From NCBI GenBank assembly GCA_021786915.1, contig JAJYMP010000772.1, positions 1 to 12,924 on the forward strand: DNA of 12,924 nt, given 5' to 3'. Below are positions 1 through 6,217 of the stretch, one piece after another. The notes beneath the pieces are model-generated. The model had not been told where the DNA came from. It did no database searches and saw only the letters and a list, made by a program, of their open reading frames with translations. This DNA is from Chloroflexota bacterium. GTDB taxonomy: Bacteria; Chloroflexota; Limnocylindria; Limnocylindrales; CSP1-4. Both the position numbers and the translations under genes were made by a program. Positions within the stretch are counted from its first letter, which is position 1, and each line of letters opens with the position of its first letter.

Positions 1-174
1 GAGCACGTCCGCGAGCCGCTCGGCCATTGCCCTCGATGGTCGACGCTCCCCCGTCTCGATCTTGCGGACGGTGATCGTCGCGCAGCCAACCAGCTGGCCC
101 AGCTGCTGCTGGGTGAGATCGAGCCCCCCGCGCCGTCGGCGCACCCACACGCCGAAGGGAACCGCGGCCGTCAT
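1..174 (-). CDS. XRE-type helix-turn-helix protein, N-terminal 58 residues (runs off left edge)
   Basis: Read on the minus strand from the ATG at 174-172, the frame is open for 58 codons to the window edge. It encodes an N-terminal HTH: FGVWVRRRRGGLDLTQ, then QQLGQLVGCATITVRKIE, then GERRPSRAMAERLADVL. The LTQ..L...VG....T(I/V)RKIE.G.R.PS pattern is that of XRE/Cro-type DNA-binding domains (about residues 7-58). In Chloroflexota and Actinomycetota this form often sits at the N-terminus of long regulators with an NB-ARC/AAA ATPase and TPR repeats. Only the DNA-binding part is visible, so the full architecture cannot be stated. It points away from the rest of the window. Confidence 0.75.
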   Translation of the reverse strand, partial: MTAAVPFGVWVRRRRGGLDLTQQQLGQLVGCATITVRKIETGERRPSRAMAERLADVL

Positions 175-493
175 CGGGACGGACGACCTTCGCAGACGGC
201 CCTCGCAGAAGGGGCCACCCGATCCTCCGACGGGGAGCGGTCGGGTCCCATCTCCGCGAAATGGCCGGCAGGCATGCTCACCCTGACGATCCTACAACCC
301 CGGGGTACCGGGATGCCGGCGAGTTCTCCCCGGGCTGGAGCGCCGCCGACCGCCTCCGCGCCTGGGCGCTGCTCGGCGGCGTCCCCTACTACCTCGAGCA
401 GACCGGGGCCCCAGCGGGCGGTTCAGCATGATGGTCGGGAGGCTGGGCCACGGCGGCGCTGATCGGCCTGGAGGCTCTGGCGCCGCTGCGCGG
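175..493. other. gap between XRE gene and AlbA-type remnant
   Basis: Apart from the short plus-strand ATPase fragment listed separately, I see no supportable gene here. The longer open frames lack any family pattern and are the kind that GC-rich non-coding DNA produces. It is most likely eroded coding sequence. Confidence 0.4.
306..410 (+). pseudogene. fragment of a DUF234/AAA_14-type ATPase
   Basis: The plus-strand frame starting at 306 reads YRDAGEFSPGWSAADRLRAW followed by ALLGGVPYYLEQ. This matches the segment after the ATPase core of the DUF234-associated (archaeal-type AAA_14) ATPases, where the family has an (A)AEFFPG(Y/W)S.EDR..AYA.LGGVP.YL stretch. The frame continues to a TGA at 429-431, but similarity stops after LEQ and no Walker motif lies upstream. 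About 32 of roughly 400-470 residues survive, so this is a scrap and not a gene. The family call rests on this pattern from memory; a protein search of these residues would settle it. Confidence 0.55.
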
Positions 494-866
494 CTCCCCC
501 GGTCCGCCGCCAGAATCCTCGCGGGTCCTTCGGAGAAGTCCGGACGGCCTCGATGAAGCCCCCTCCTCGGGCCGGCGCAGGTACCCGATGGCCGTCGGGC
601 GCGACACGCCGAGCAGCTCGATCGCGTCGCTCGTGGTCACCCGCCCCGTCCGCAGGAGGTGCTCCACGAACCGCTCGGAGCCCGGCGGCAGCCCGGCGCG
701 CATCCGGGCCGCGATCGGGTCGTCGAGGAACGTGACCCGGACGGAGGCGCCGGTCTGCACGAAGACCGGATCCGGGAGCCCTGCGGCTCCGTCTCCTGGC
801 ACATCCGGGAGACGCCTCGCCGAGCTCTTGCCCGAAGCCCAGGTCGGCCATGGCGCGCGCGAGACG
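494..866 (-). pseudogene. remnant of a RecG-like/AlbA_2-type ATP-binding protein (HATPase end plus winged helix), three frames
   Basis: Conserved pieces follow one another on the minus strand but in changing frames. About 866-816 gives RLARAMADLGFGQELGE, about 819-778 gives RGVSRMCQETEPQG, about 787-563 gives AGLPDPVFVQTGASVRVTF and then a winged helix ending GVSRPTAIGYLRR, and about 563-494 gives GGFIEAVRTSPKDPRGFWRR. In order they match the end of proteins with an N-terminal AlbA_2/Schlafen-like domain, a HATPase_c_4 segment (..LG(F/Y).QELGEGI.RM..EM...GLP.P.F....) and a C-terminal winged helix that ends (S/T)PKDPR.FWR. At least three frameshifts are needed, and the AlbA_2 domain is missing where the AbiEii remnant abuts it. 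Non-functional. Confidence 0.6.
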
Positions 867-912
867 ACCACAGGCTTCCACGCCTGCGCCTTCCGCGAGG
901 TAAACGGCTCGC

Positions 913-1583
913 GGTGACACCTGCGGCGGCGAAGTCGGGATTCTCCTCGCGGACAAGGACCTGGAGGTCGACGAGGTCGTGGGCGCGCTCGTTGCCGGTC
1001 CCGTCTCCGACCCAGGTGCAGGCGTGGAGCTTCTGCGCGATCTGATGGTCGATCGGCAGGAGCGGGATCGGGGCGGGTTGCGGGAGGCCGACGGCTTCGA
1101 AGCGATGGAGAATGTCGTCGGCGATCCGGAGCTCAGGAGCGGTGGTACTGCCGACCTCGTCGTGCCCGAGCTCGAGGTCGATCGTGACCCAGGAACTGCC
1201 CTTGTACGAGAGGGCGACCTTGAACGGGCGCATCACGTACTCGGGCGGGACGTCTGGTGGCGGGGCCGCCGACGCCTCGGATCGGATCACACCGGAGAAC
1301 TCGGACCACCCAGCGCGGAGGTTTCTGTCCAACTCGTCGAGGCAGTCGTCAAGCGTCGCGTCCGGTCGCCGGGCGGCGTCGAGGTCCCGGCTGAACCGAG
1401 TCTGCGCGTCGCCCATGCGAACCTTGAGAGCGGTCCCGCCCTTGACGACCCGAGCGGAAGCAGCTGGCCGACGACGACGTTGGCGACGAGCCGCTCGAGG
1501 GTGTTGTCGCGGCGATCCCACTTCCGCGCCTCGTTGCGGATCCGCGCCTGAAGAGCGGCGAGAGTGCGCGGCTCGTCCGTCAT
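913..1583 (-). pseudogene. AbiEii-type nucleotidyltransferase toxin, frameshifted and 3'-truncated
   Basis: The start ATG (1583-1581) overlaps the stop of the upstream AbiEi gene as ATGA, the usual AbiE arrangement. The first frame encodes about 41 residues (MTDEPRTLAALQARIRNEAR..., ...LERLVANVVVGQLL) to about 1460. The protein then continues one frame over with ARVVKGGTALKVRMGD and RFSRDLDAA, the GG...(10-20)...D-x-D nucleotidyltransferase core of the AbiEii/AbiGii family. It runs on to IDHQIAQKLHACTW and ERAHDLVDLQVL, the family's later (I)AEKLHA...R..DL.DL region. A single-base change at about 1455-1462 disrupts it, and similarity ends near 913, where the AlbA-type remnant begins. About 220 of roughly 280-300 residues remain. 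Confidence 0.75.
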
Positions 1584-2134
1584 ACGGGCTCTCCTAACGT
1601 CGCAAGGAGGCGAGGGGTCTCATCGCGCCGGAGCAGACCACGCTCGGCGGCCTCGTGGGCGGCGGCGCGCAGTCGATCCGTCATGACGATCCCGACGCAA
1701 TCCGCCAGCGCACGGGCGACGGTGGTGCACGGGATCGCCTCGTAGACGGTCAGGTCCTCGTCGCCGATCTCGGTGACGACCATCTCGATCGTCGGGGGAA
1801 GGGTCTTGTAGCGCCGGCGGCGCGTGCCGACCCGGATACGCGTCGGATTCACGAGCGCGAGGTCGTGGAGGGCGAGGACGGCGTCCGCCAACAGGAACGC
1901 GTCCTCGCCGACCGCGAGCACGGCCTCCATGTAGGGATCGCGCCCGGTGGCCGGGATGTCGTCGAAGCGATAGACGCCGTGGCCGACACGCGTGAGCCCG
2001 CCGCGGTTCACGATGGCGTGGAGCGCGTTGAGGTTGATGCCGAGCTCGGCGGCGTCGTGTGTCGTGATGTAGCCGTACCGTTCGAGCGCCCGCTCGTGCA
2101 GCGTGCGACGACCGGTCGTGGCCAGTTCTGTCAT
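1580..2134 (-). CDS. AbiEi-type antitoxin (type IV toxin-antitoxin), module 1
   Basis: This 184-residue protein has an N-terminal winged helix (about residues 10-46: ERALERYGYITTHDAAELG, then GLTRVGHGVYRF), as in the AbiEi_4-type antitoxin domain. The C-terminal part contains LADAVLALHDLALVNP and a TVARALADC helix, typical of the antitoxin. AbiEi represses its own operon and counteracts AbiEii. The frame could start at 2209, but that adds 25 residues without family similarity and would cover the likely promoter (2169-2197), so I chose the ATG at 2134. The gene is intact while its toxin partner, which starts inside its stop codon, is frameshifted. Confidence 0.8.
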   Translation of the reverse strand: MTELATTGRRTLHERALERYGYITTHDAAELGINLNALHAIVNRGGLTRVGHGVYRFDDIPATGRDPYMEAVLAVGEDAFLLADAVLALHDLALVNPTRIRVGTRRRRYKTLPPTIEMVVTEIGDEDLTVYEAIPCTTVARALADCVGIVMTDRLRAAAHEAAERGLLRRDETPRLLATLGEPV

Positions 2135-2160
2135 CGATGGAGACCCTGGTGCTGAGAACC

Positions 2161-2197
2161 CTTTCGAAAGCGTAAGTATGTTCGCACAGTCTGGCAA
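2161..2197 (-). promoter_or_regulatory. putative promoter and palindromic operator of AbiE module 1
   Basis: On the minus strand a TTGCCA -35 (2197-2192) and a TACGCT -10 (2174-2169) are 17 bases apart, about 28 bases before the chosen start after transcription begins. A perfect 10-base palindrome CTTTCGAAAG (2161-2170) overlaps the -10 and start point and is a plausible AbiEi binding site. The -10 is weak, so this is a tentative call. Confidence 0.35.
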
Positions 2198-2321
2198 CAG
2201 ATCAGACATCGGTGAAGGAAGCTAGGTGCGGCGCCTCACGTCGCGGGCACGTAGCCCGGAGCCCTGCCGTGCGCTCCCTCACACAGTCCGATGATGATCA
2301 TCGGCCGAGATGAGAACCCGC

Positions 2322-3132
2322 CTACCAGGGCGTCCATGCACGAGACGCGTCCACGATCGCCTTCCTGACTTCGTCGAAGGAGGGCGCGTCGCTCGGAAGA
2401 ACGTGGCCGACTGCTCCGGGCCACACCGGCTTGTACTGGTCGACGGCAGTCTGAAGGACGTCCCTGGGATTGTGGAGCGTGACCTTCTGCGGGACCAGCC
2501 GCTTGACGGCATCGCCATCGATGATGTCATCCGCGCCGCGCGGCTCACGCTTGGAGGAGTCGGTCCAGAGGTACCAGAGGTCGTAGGGATCGCCCGGCCG
2601 ACGAGGACTGCGCTGAACAAGGCAGCGCCACTTCTCCGCGATCATCTCGTCGATCGCCAACGCGCGAATCGCGAACTTCGGGACGCCAAAAGCCTCGATG
2701 TCGAGACTGCGGGCCGGCAGGATCAAGTCTTCCCGGTAGCTCATCTCGAGCGTCAGGACCCCCGGCCCGACGGGCCCGACGTACTCGACGTTCCCGAAGT
2801 CGAGGGTGTCCACGCCAAATCTCCGGGTTCTTCGGGTCGAATGTGATCTGGAGATCCGCGCACTGATTCCGCACGACCCGCTGGAGCCGCTTCGGATCCA
2901 GGGCCGAGTGCCTGGTGCCGATCGTGCCGTCGATGTCCTTTGATGTCCGACGACTGCCATAGCCATATCGAAGGCCGAACCCGCCCTTGACCGCAAGCAC
3001 TCCGCCGACCCCGGCGTCACTCGCGATGGCGTGGGCGACTCGGATCGCCACGTAGTCGCGTTGGGCGACCGCATCCGAGAGCCCGTATTCCGTGGCGTAG
3101 TCGGAGAGCTCCTCGGGCAACAGGCCCTGCAT
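2322..3132 (-). pseudogene. AbiEii-type nucleotidyltransferase toxin, single frameshift
   Basis: It starts with ATG at 3132-3130, directly abutting the TAG stop of the upstream AbiEi gene. A GGAG sits 11 bases before the start. The first frame gives MQGLLPEELSDYATEYGLSD, then VLAVKGGFGLRYGYGSRRTS with KDID (GG...DxD nucleotidyltransferase core, residues about 49-68), to NPEI at about 2818. The protein then continues one frame over with GVDTLDFGNVEYVGPVG, then AIDEMIAEKWRCLVQR and DPYDLWYLW (the AEKL..L..R...D.YDL..L region of AbiEii) and stops at 2322. One base too many near 2817-2821, next to a TTT run, separates the two parts. Apart from this the gene is full length at about 270 residues, so it could also be a sequencing error. 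Confidence 0.78.
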
Positions 3133-3969
3133 CTACAACCTCGCTCCTTCGAGCGCGGGGTCATTCAAGACCAGCCGCCACCGTGTGTCCACCGGTCCCT
3201 CAGCGGGATAGAGCGGCGAGAACGGCTTGTTGCCGCTGCGGCCGCGAAGCGGAGCAAGACCCTCTGCGCCGGGCAGATGGAGCATGTCGAGCAGGAAGCC
3301 GAGTCGCCGGGCCGTCTGCGCGTTGCCATGGCGCTGGACGAACCCGGCCCAGTCGGTGTGACTCCACATGCCGCGCCGCCGACCGCTCTCAAGCATCTCG
3401 AGGACCAGGGCGGTGTCCCGCTGAGGCCGAGCACCTCGTCGTGCCGATTCCTGGGTCAGCAGGAGCGCGATGACCTTCGCGGGTGACGCCACGACGGCTC
3501 CGGTCGGCGTCTCGATGTTGTCGGCCGCGACCGATTGGCGCGACCCCTGGGTAAAGGCGAAGTGCACCCCGCGAAAATCAACCGGCCGCTTGGGGCGTGG
3601 AATCTGGATCTCCACGGTGCTGGGCGTGTCGAGGGTGAGGCGGTGATGCTCAGCGGCAGCTCGGCCGACGATGGCGTACGACTCGTTCGCCAGCCACGCC
3701 GCGACGAGGTCGATCGGGAGCACTGGCACGCGTCCCGAGCGAGGATGAACGACGTAGGAGCCGCGTTCGAGGCGGTCGACCAGCCCGGCGTCCACGAGAC
3801 GGCTCATGGCGTGTCGTGCCTGGTCCGCGGTCATACTGGCGGGAACGGACAGGTTGTTCAGGGTCCAGACCCGGCCTCTGGCGCGGTCCATCGCTCGAAG
3901 GATCTCGTGCTCGAGCGGGCCGATCCTGACCTCTGCCTTAGAAGTGATCATAATGCTGTCCAACGACAT
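3133..3969 (-). CDS. AbiEi-type antitoxin (type IV toxin-antitoxin), module 2
   Basis: This 278-residue protein has an N-terminal winged helix (about residues 16-75: LEHEILRAMDRARGRVWTLN, then ARHAMSRLVDAGLVDRLERG and YVVHP). The AbiEi C-terminal domain follows: a SYAIVGRAAAEHH region, then VASPAKVIALLL, and near the end the characteristic QTARRLGFLLDML helix. This is a longer antitoxin subfamily than module 1 (278 against 184 residues), so the two modules are unlikely to be a recent duplication. The stop TAG touches the toxin ATG, indicating coupling. The start at 3969 is about 18 bases from the predicted transcription start; an internal ATG at 3951 is an alternative. Confidence 0.78.
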   Translation of the reverse strand: MSLDSIMITSKAEVRIGPLEHEILRAMDRARGRVWTLNNLSVPASMTADQARHAMSRLVDAGLVDRLERGSYVVHPRSGRVPVLPIDLVAAWLANESYAIVGRAAAEHHRLTLDTPSTVEIQIPRPKRPVDFRGVHFAFTQGSRQSVAADNIETPTGAVVASPAKVIALLLTQESARRGARPQRDTALVLEMLESGRRRGMWSHTDWAGFVQRHGNAQTARRLGFLLDMLHLPGAEGLAPLRGRSGNKPFSPLYPAEGPVDTRWRLVLNDPALEGARL

Positions 3970-3993
3970 TGTCTCGTGATTTAGGGCACGCCT

Positions 3994-4021
3994 ATCATGC
4001 CACTTCTGAGGGGCATGTCAA
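3994..4021 (-). promoter_or_regulatory. putative promoter with inverted-repeat operator, AbiE module 2
   Basis: On the minus strand a perfect TTGACA -35 (4021-4016) and a CATGAT -10 (3999-3994, 4 of 6 to consensus) are 16 bases apart, just upstream of the AbiEi start at 3969. Between and across these elements lies an inverted repeat CATGCC-N10-GGCATG (3996-4001 and 4012-4017), well placed for autorepression. AbiEi antitoxins of characterised systems bind inverted repeats in their own promoter. Confidence 0.5.
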
Positions 4022-4649
4022 CTTCGCGCCACGAGACCGTCTTCGCCGTGACATCGAAGGTGTCGGGCAATAGCGCAACGGGACTGTCTGGCAGCCGACG
4101 ATCCCGTCGCATGGACCTCCCCGCGCCGCGCCCGACATCCGCCCGCGATGACGCCGTCCCCCTCGCTCGCCGCCTCGACTGCCACTCCCCTCGCGGGGCC
4201 GCACCCCCGCGTCCGCGACGACCTTGACGGATCGCCCTGGAAGCTCTTCACTGGGCCCACGGACCTCCGCTGTTTCGGCTGTGAAGCCCGCCAACAACTT
4301 CACGGGGAGACGCTCGACCGGGTGGTCGCCGTGCACGAACCGGGCTGATAGACTGCTCTCCGCGCCGACATAGCTCAGCGGTAGAGCAGCTGTTTCGTAA
4401 GCCTCCCGCGGCGAGCGCTGTGCGCCGAGCGCGGCGCCCCGAGCGAAACGGCCCAAGTTATCTGCTGTAATGGCGAATGCCCTGACCGCCTCAGACGGTC
4501 GCTGCGCCCCGTTCCTGGCTCGAGCTCACTCCAGACACCCCGATCGAGTCTAGAGATCGGGCCGAACCTGGGCTCGGTCGGCGTCGGGAAGCGTCCACGA
4601 AAAAGCAGCACACATCGGGGGCCGGTCGGACCTACCTCACGGAAGAGTG
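4022..4649. other. gene-poor stretch between AbiE module 2 and Fic remnant
   Basis: No convincing protein gene lies here. Open frames such as the minus-strand one across 3995-4456 have no recognisable motif and overlap the promoter and the tRNA fragment. The stretch contains the tRNA-Thr 5' half (4364-4402), a 5-bp stem with a 7-base loop (4484-4500, GACCG/CGGTC) and a 7-bp stem with a 9-base loop (4539-4561, CCCGATC/GATCGGG). Neither hairpin has a T-tract. It looks like a recombination junction. Confidence 0.4.
4364..4402 (+). pseudogene. tRNA-Thr (anticodon CGT), 5' half only
   Basis: The plus strand has acceptor 5' strand GCCGACA (4364-4370), TA, a perfect D-arm GCTC-AGCGGTA-GAGC (4373-4387), A26, anticodon-stem 5' strand GCTGT (4389-4393) and loop TTCGTAA with anticodon CGT (4396-4398). 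Two bases of the anticodon 3' stem (GC, 4401-4402) fit, then pairing stops abruptly: CTCCC follows where AGC was expected. No variable loop, T-arm (GGTTCGAnTCC) or acceptor 3' strand (TGTCGGC) follows in the next several hundred bases. The segment TGATAGACT, 9 bases upstream, could be the old -10 of this tRNA. It is probably the scar of an integration or rearrangement in the anticodon arm. Confidence 0.65.
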
Positions 4650-5356
4650 GACGCGGAGCTCGGCGATGCTCGGTGACGGCGATGGCGCCCCGGGCGGTCG
4701 GCGCCGACAGGACCGGGAGCGCGGGCAGGAGGGCGATGAGCCGGCCGCATCGGAGTCGGATTTCGGGCGCCCGGCGCGCTCGCGCCACGCCGCCTGCAGC
4801 TCGGCCACCTGGCCGGCGAGCTCGATCGACACGGTCGCCGCCCGTGCCGCAGCCTCGGAGAAGGAGGCAATCCAGTCCGCGACGCGGCCGTCCCGGAAGG
4901 CGGTCAGGCCATCGACACATGCGCAGGGACGCGGCGCCAAGACGATGGCGACGGGCGGAACGAACCTGCTGGCGGCGTACCTCCTCCGAAGGATGACGTG
5001 GAACAGCGCACGTCCGACGCGCCGGTTGCCGTCGATGAACGGATGGATCGTCTCGAACTGCGCGTGCGCGATCGCCGCCTGGGCCACCGCCTGGAGGTCG
5101 TCGCGCGCGGCGAACGCGACGAGATCGTCGAGGAGCGTGCCGACCGGGTCCTCGGGTGGCGGCACGAGGGCGGCGTCAGCGGGGTCGCCGAGCCGCCCGC
5201 CGATCCAGTTCTGCTCGCCGCGCACGCATCCGGCCGCACACGCTCGTCCCCTGCCATCAGGGTCGCGTGGATCGCGAGGAGGTCGTCGGTCGTGACGTCG
5301 TCCTCCCAATCGGCGATCGCGGCAGCCTCCTCCACGGCGGAGACGTTTGCGGCCAC
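4650..5356 (-). pseudogene. Fic-domain AMP-transferase family protein, frameshifted and truncated
   Basis: Three minus-strand frames together give a Fic protein. About 5356-5228 encodes VAANVSAVEEAAAIADW and DDLLAIHATLMAGDERVRPD. About 5225-4743 encodes RGEQNWIGGR, a helix FETIHPFIDGNRRVGRALF carrying the catalytic HPFxDGNxR motif (5045-5019), then GLTAFRDGRVADWIASFSEA and WRERAGRPKSDSDA. About 4743-4660 encodes RLIALLPALPVLSAPTARGA, the start of the C-terminal winged helix. Frameshifts lie near 5226 and 4743. The roughly 100-residue Fic_N region and the end of the winged helix are missing. The catalytic His and the DGN anion-hole residues persist, but a functional protein is unlikely unless the frameshifts are errors. 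Confidence 0.78.
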
Positions 5357-5707
5357 GGTCGTTGCGCTCTCCTTCGCGGCCTGGGGTCGGCCACGGCCCC
5401 CAAAACGGCAGGTAGGATTCACGGCCCGGGCACGCTTGGGGACCGAACGGCGCGCTCATCCGATCCACACCCTCTCAACAGGCCCTGCCCGTTGCGACCC
5501 CGGGTAAGCCCGGGCCGTCAGTGCCCCATTTGCGGTGGCGAGTCCGGCGCGACGGGAGGGTGTCGGGCGCTCAAGGCGGCAGTCCACCACCAACGGGAGG
5601 AGCCATCTGAGTTGCCGGCGGCTCGATCGTGGTGCTCCGGCGGTAGCGCCGCACGATCTACCAGGCCACGAGGGGGGTGAACGCAGAGTCGAGCAGGTTC
5701 GCGGGCA
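5357..5707. other. junction between Fic remnant and sugar operon
   Basis: I find no supportable gene. In the minus strand a 16-codon frame, MPANLLDSAFTPLVAW then TAG (5708-5658), starts inside the rpiB stop as TGATG and may be the stub of a lost downstream operon gene. A CCCGGG-TAAG-CCCGGG hairpin (5499-5514) has no T-tract. Confidence 0.35.
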
Positions 5708-5717
5708 TCAGCCCGCG
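5700..5717 (-). terminator. hairpin across the rpiB stop codon
   Basis: A 7-bp GC stem, CGCGGGC (5700-5706) with GCCCGCG (5711-5717), closes a 4-base loop that contains most of the rpiB TGA. No T-tract follows on the minus strand, so it may protect the mRNA 3' end or slow release; intrinsic termination is less likely. Confidence 0.3.
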
Positions 5718-6217
5718 AAGTGGCCCCGGTACTTCTCGTCGACGGCGTCCATCTTGGCAACCTTTGTCGTCGACCGACCGCCCGAGAATCCCGACCTCAG
5801 GAAAGCATCGACGGGCATCTTCGCAGTCTCCACGCCGACTGTGAGAGAGCCCAGCGTGACGACGTTCGCGTTGTTGCTCTTGGCGGCCCGCTCGGCGGAG
5901 TACGGGTCCGTGATCTGCGCCGCGCGGATCGAGGGCACCTTGTTCGCGGTGATCGCCATGCCGATGCCGGTGCCGCACACCAGGATCCCGCGCTCGTGGG
6001 CGCCCGAGGCCACGTCCTCGGCCAGCTCGACGGCCACATCCGGGTAGTCAACGGGGTCGTCCGACGAGACGCCAAGGTCATCGACCTCGAAGCCCTCGTC
6101 GCGCAGATGGTCGCGGAGCACGTCCTTTAAGGGACGTCCAAGGTGGTCGCTGCCGAGGATGATGCGCGCGCCGCTCGCCGATCCTTCCTCACGCAGCCGC
6201 CACGCGGGTGGCTGCAA
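5708..6217 (-). CDS. RpiB/LacAB-family sugar-phosphate isomerase, likely tetrose-phosphate type
   Basis: The protein has 169 residues if the TTG at 6217 is used, overlapping the upstream TIM gene by 29 bases; no other usable ATG or GTG lies before the conserved GSDHLG (residues 22-27), so the start is uncertain. Family signatures are intact: the Asp-His pair (24, 25), LVCGTGIGMAITANKVPSIRAA with catalytic Cys81 and Thr83, and DPYSAERAAKSNNANVVTLG. Where E. coli RpiB has His99 (RQHN), proposed to open the furanose ring, this protein has Ser114 (KSNN). That fits a subfamily acting on open-chain tetrulose/tetrose phosphates such as EryI/DerI, which convert D-erythrulose 4-phosphate to D-erythrose 4-phosphate. 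It is the last gene of the operon. The family is sure; the substrate is inferred. Confidence 0.88.
   Translation of the reverse strand: MQPPAWRLREEGSASGARIILGSDHLGRPLKDVLRDHLRDEGFEVDDLGVSSDDPVDYPDVAVELAEDVASGAHERGILVCGTGIGMAITANKVPSIRAAQITDPYSAERAAKSNNANVVTLGSLTVGVETAKMPVDAFLRSGFSGGRSTTKVAKMDAVDEKYRGHFAG

Noticed and set aside
3995..4456. 153-codon minus-strand open frame
   Set aside because: It spans the tRNA fragment and AbiE-2 promoter, has no family pattern and no ribosome-binding site.
4539..4561. CCCGATC/GATCGGG hairpin as a terminator or T-arm
   Set aside because: No T-tract, and the loop (9 bases) and stem do not fit a T-arm; no gene ends nearby that needs it.
4403..4650. Intron splitting the tRNA-Thr
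   Set aside because: No 3' half (T-arm or TGTCGGC acceptor strand) follows, no group I core elements are recognisable, and the break at position 40/41 is not a usual bacterial group I site.
5499..5514. CCCGGG-TAAG-CCCGGG hairpin as a terminator
   Set aside because: Only a 6-bp self-complementary stem with no T-tract on either side, common by chance at this GC content.
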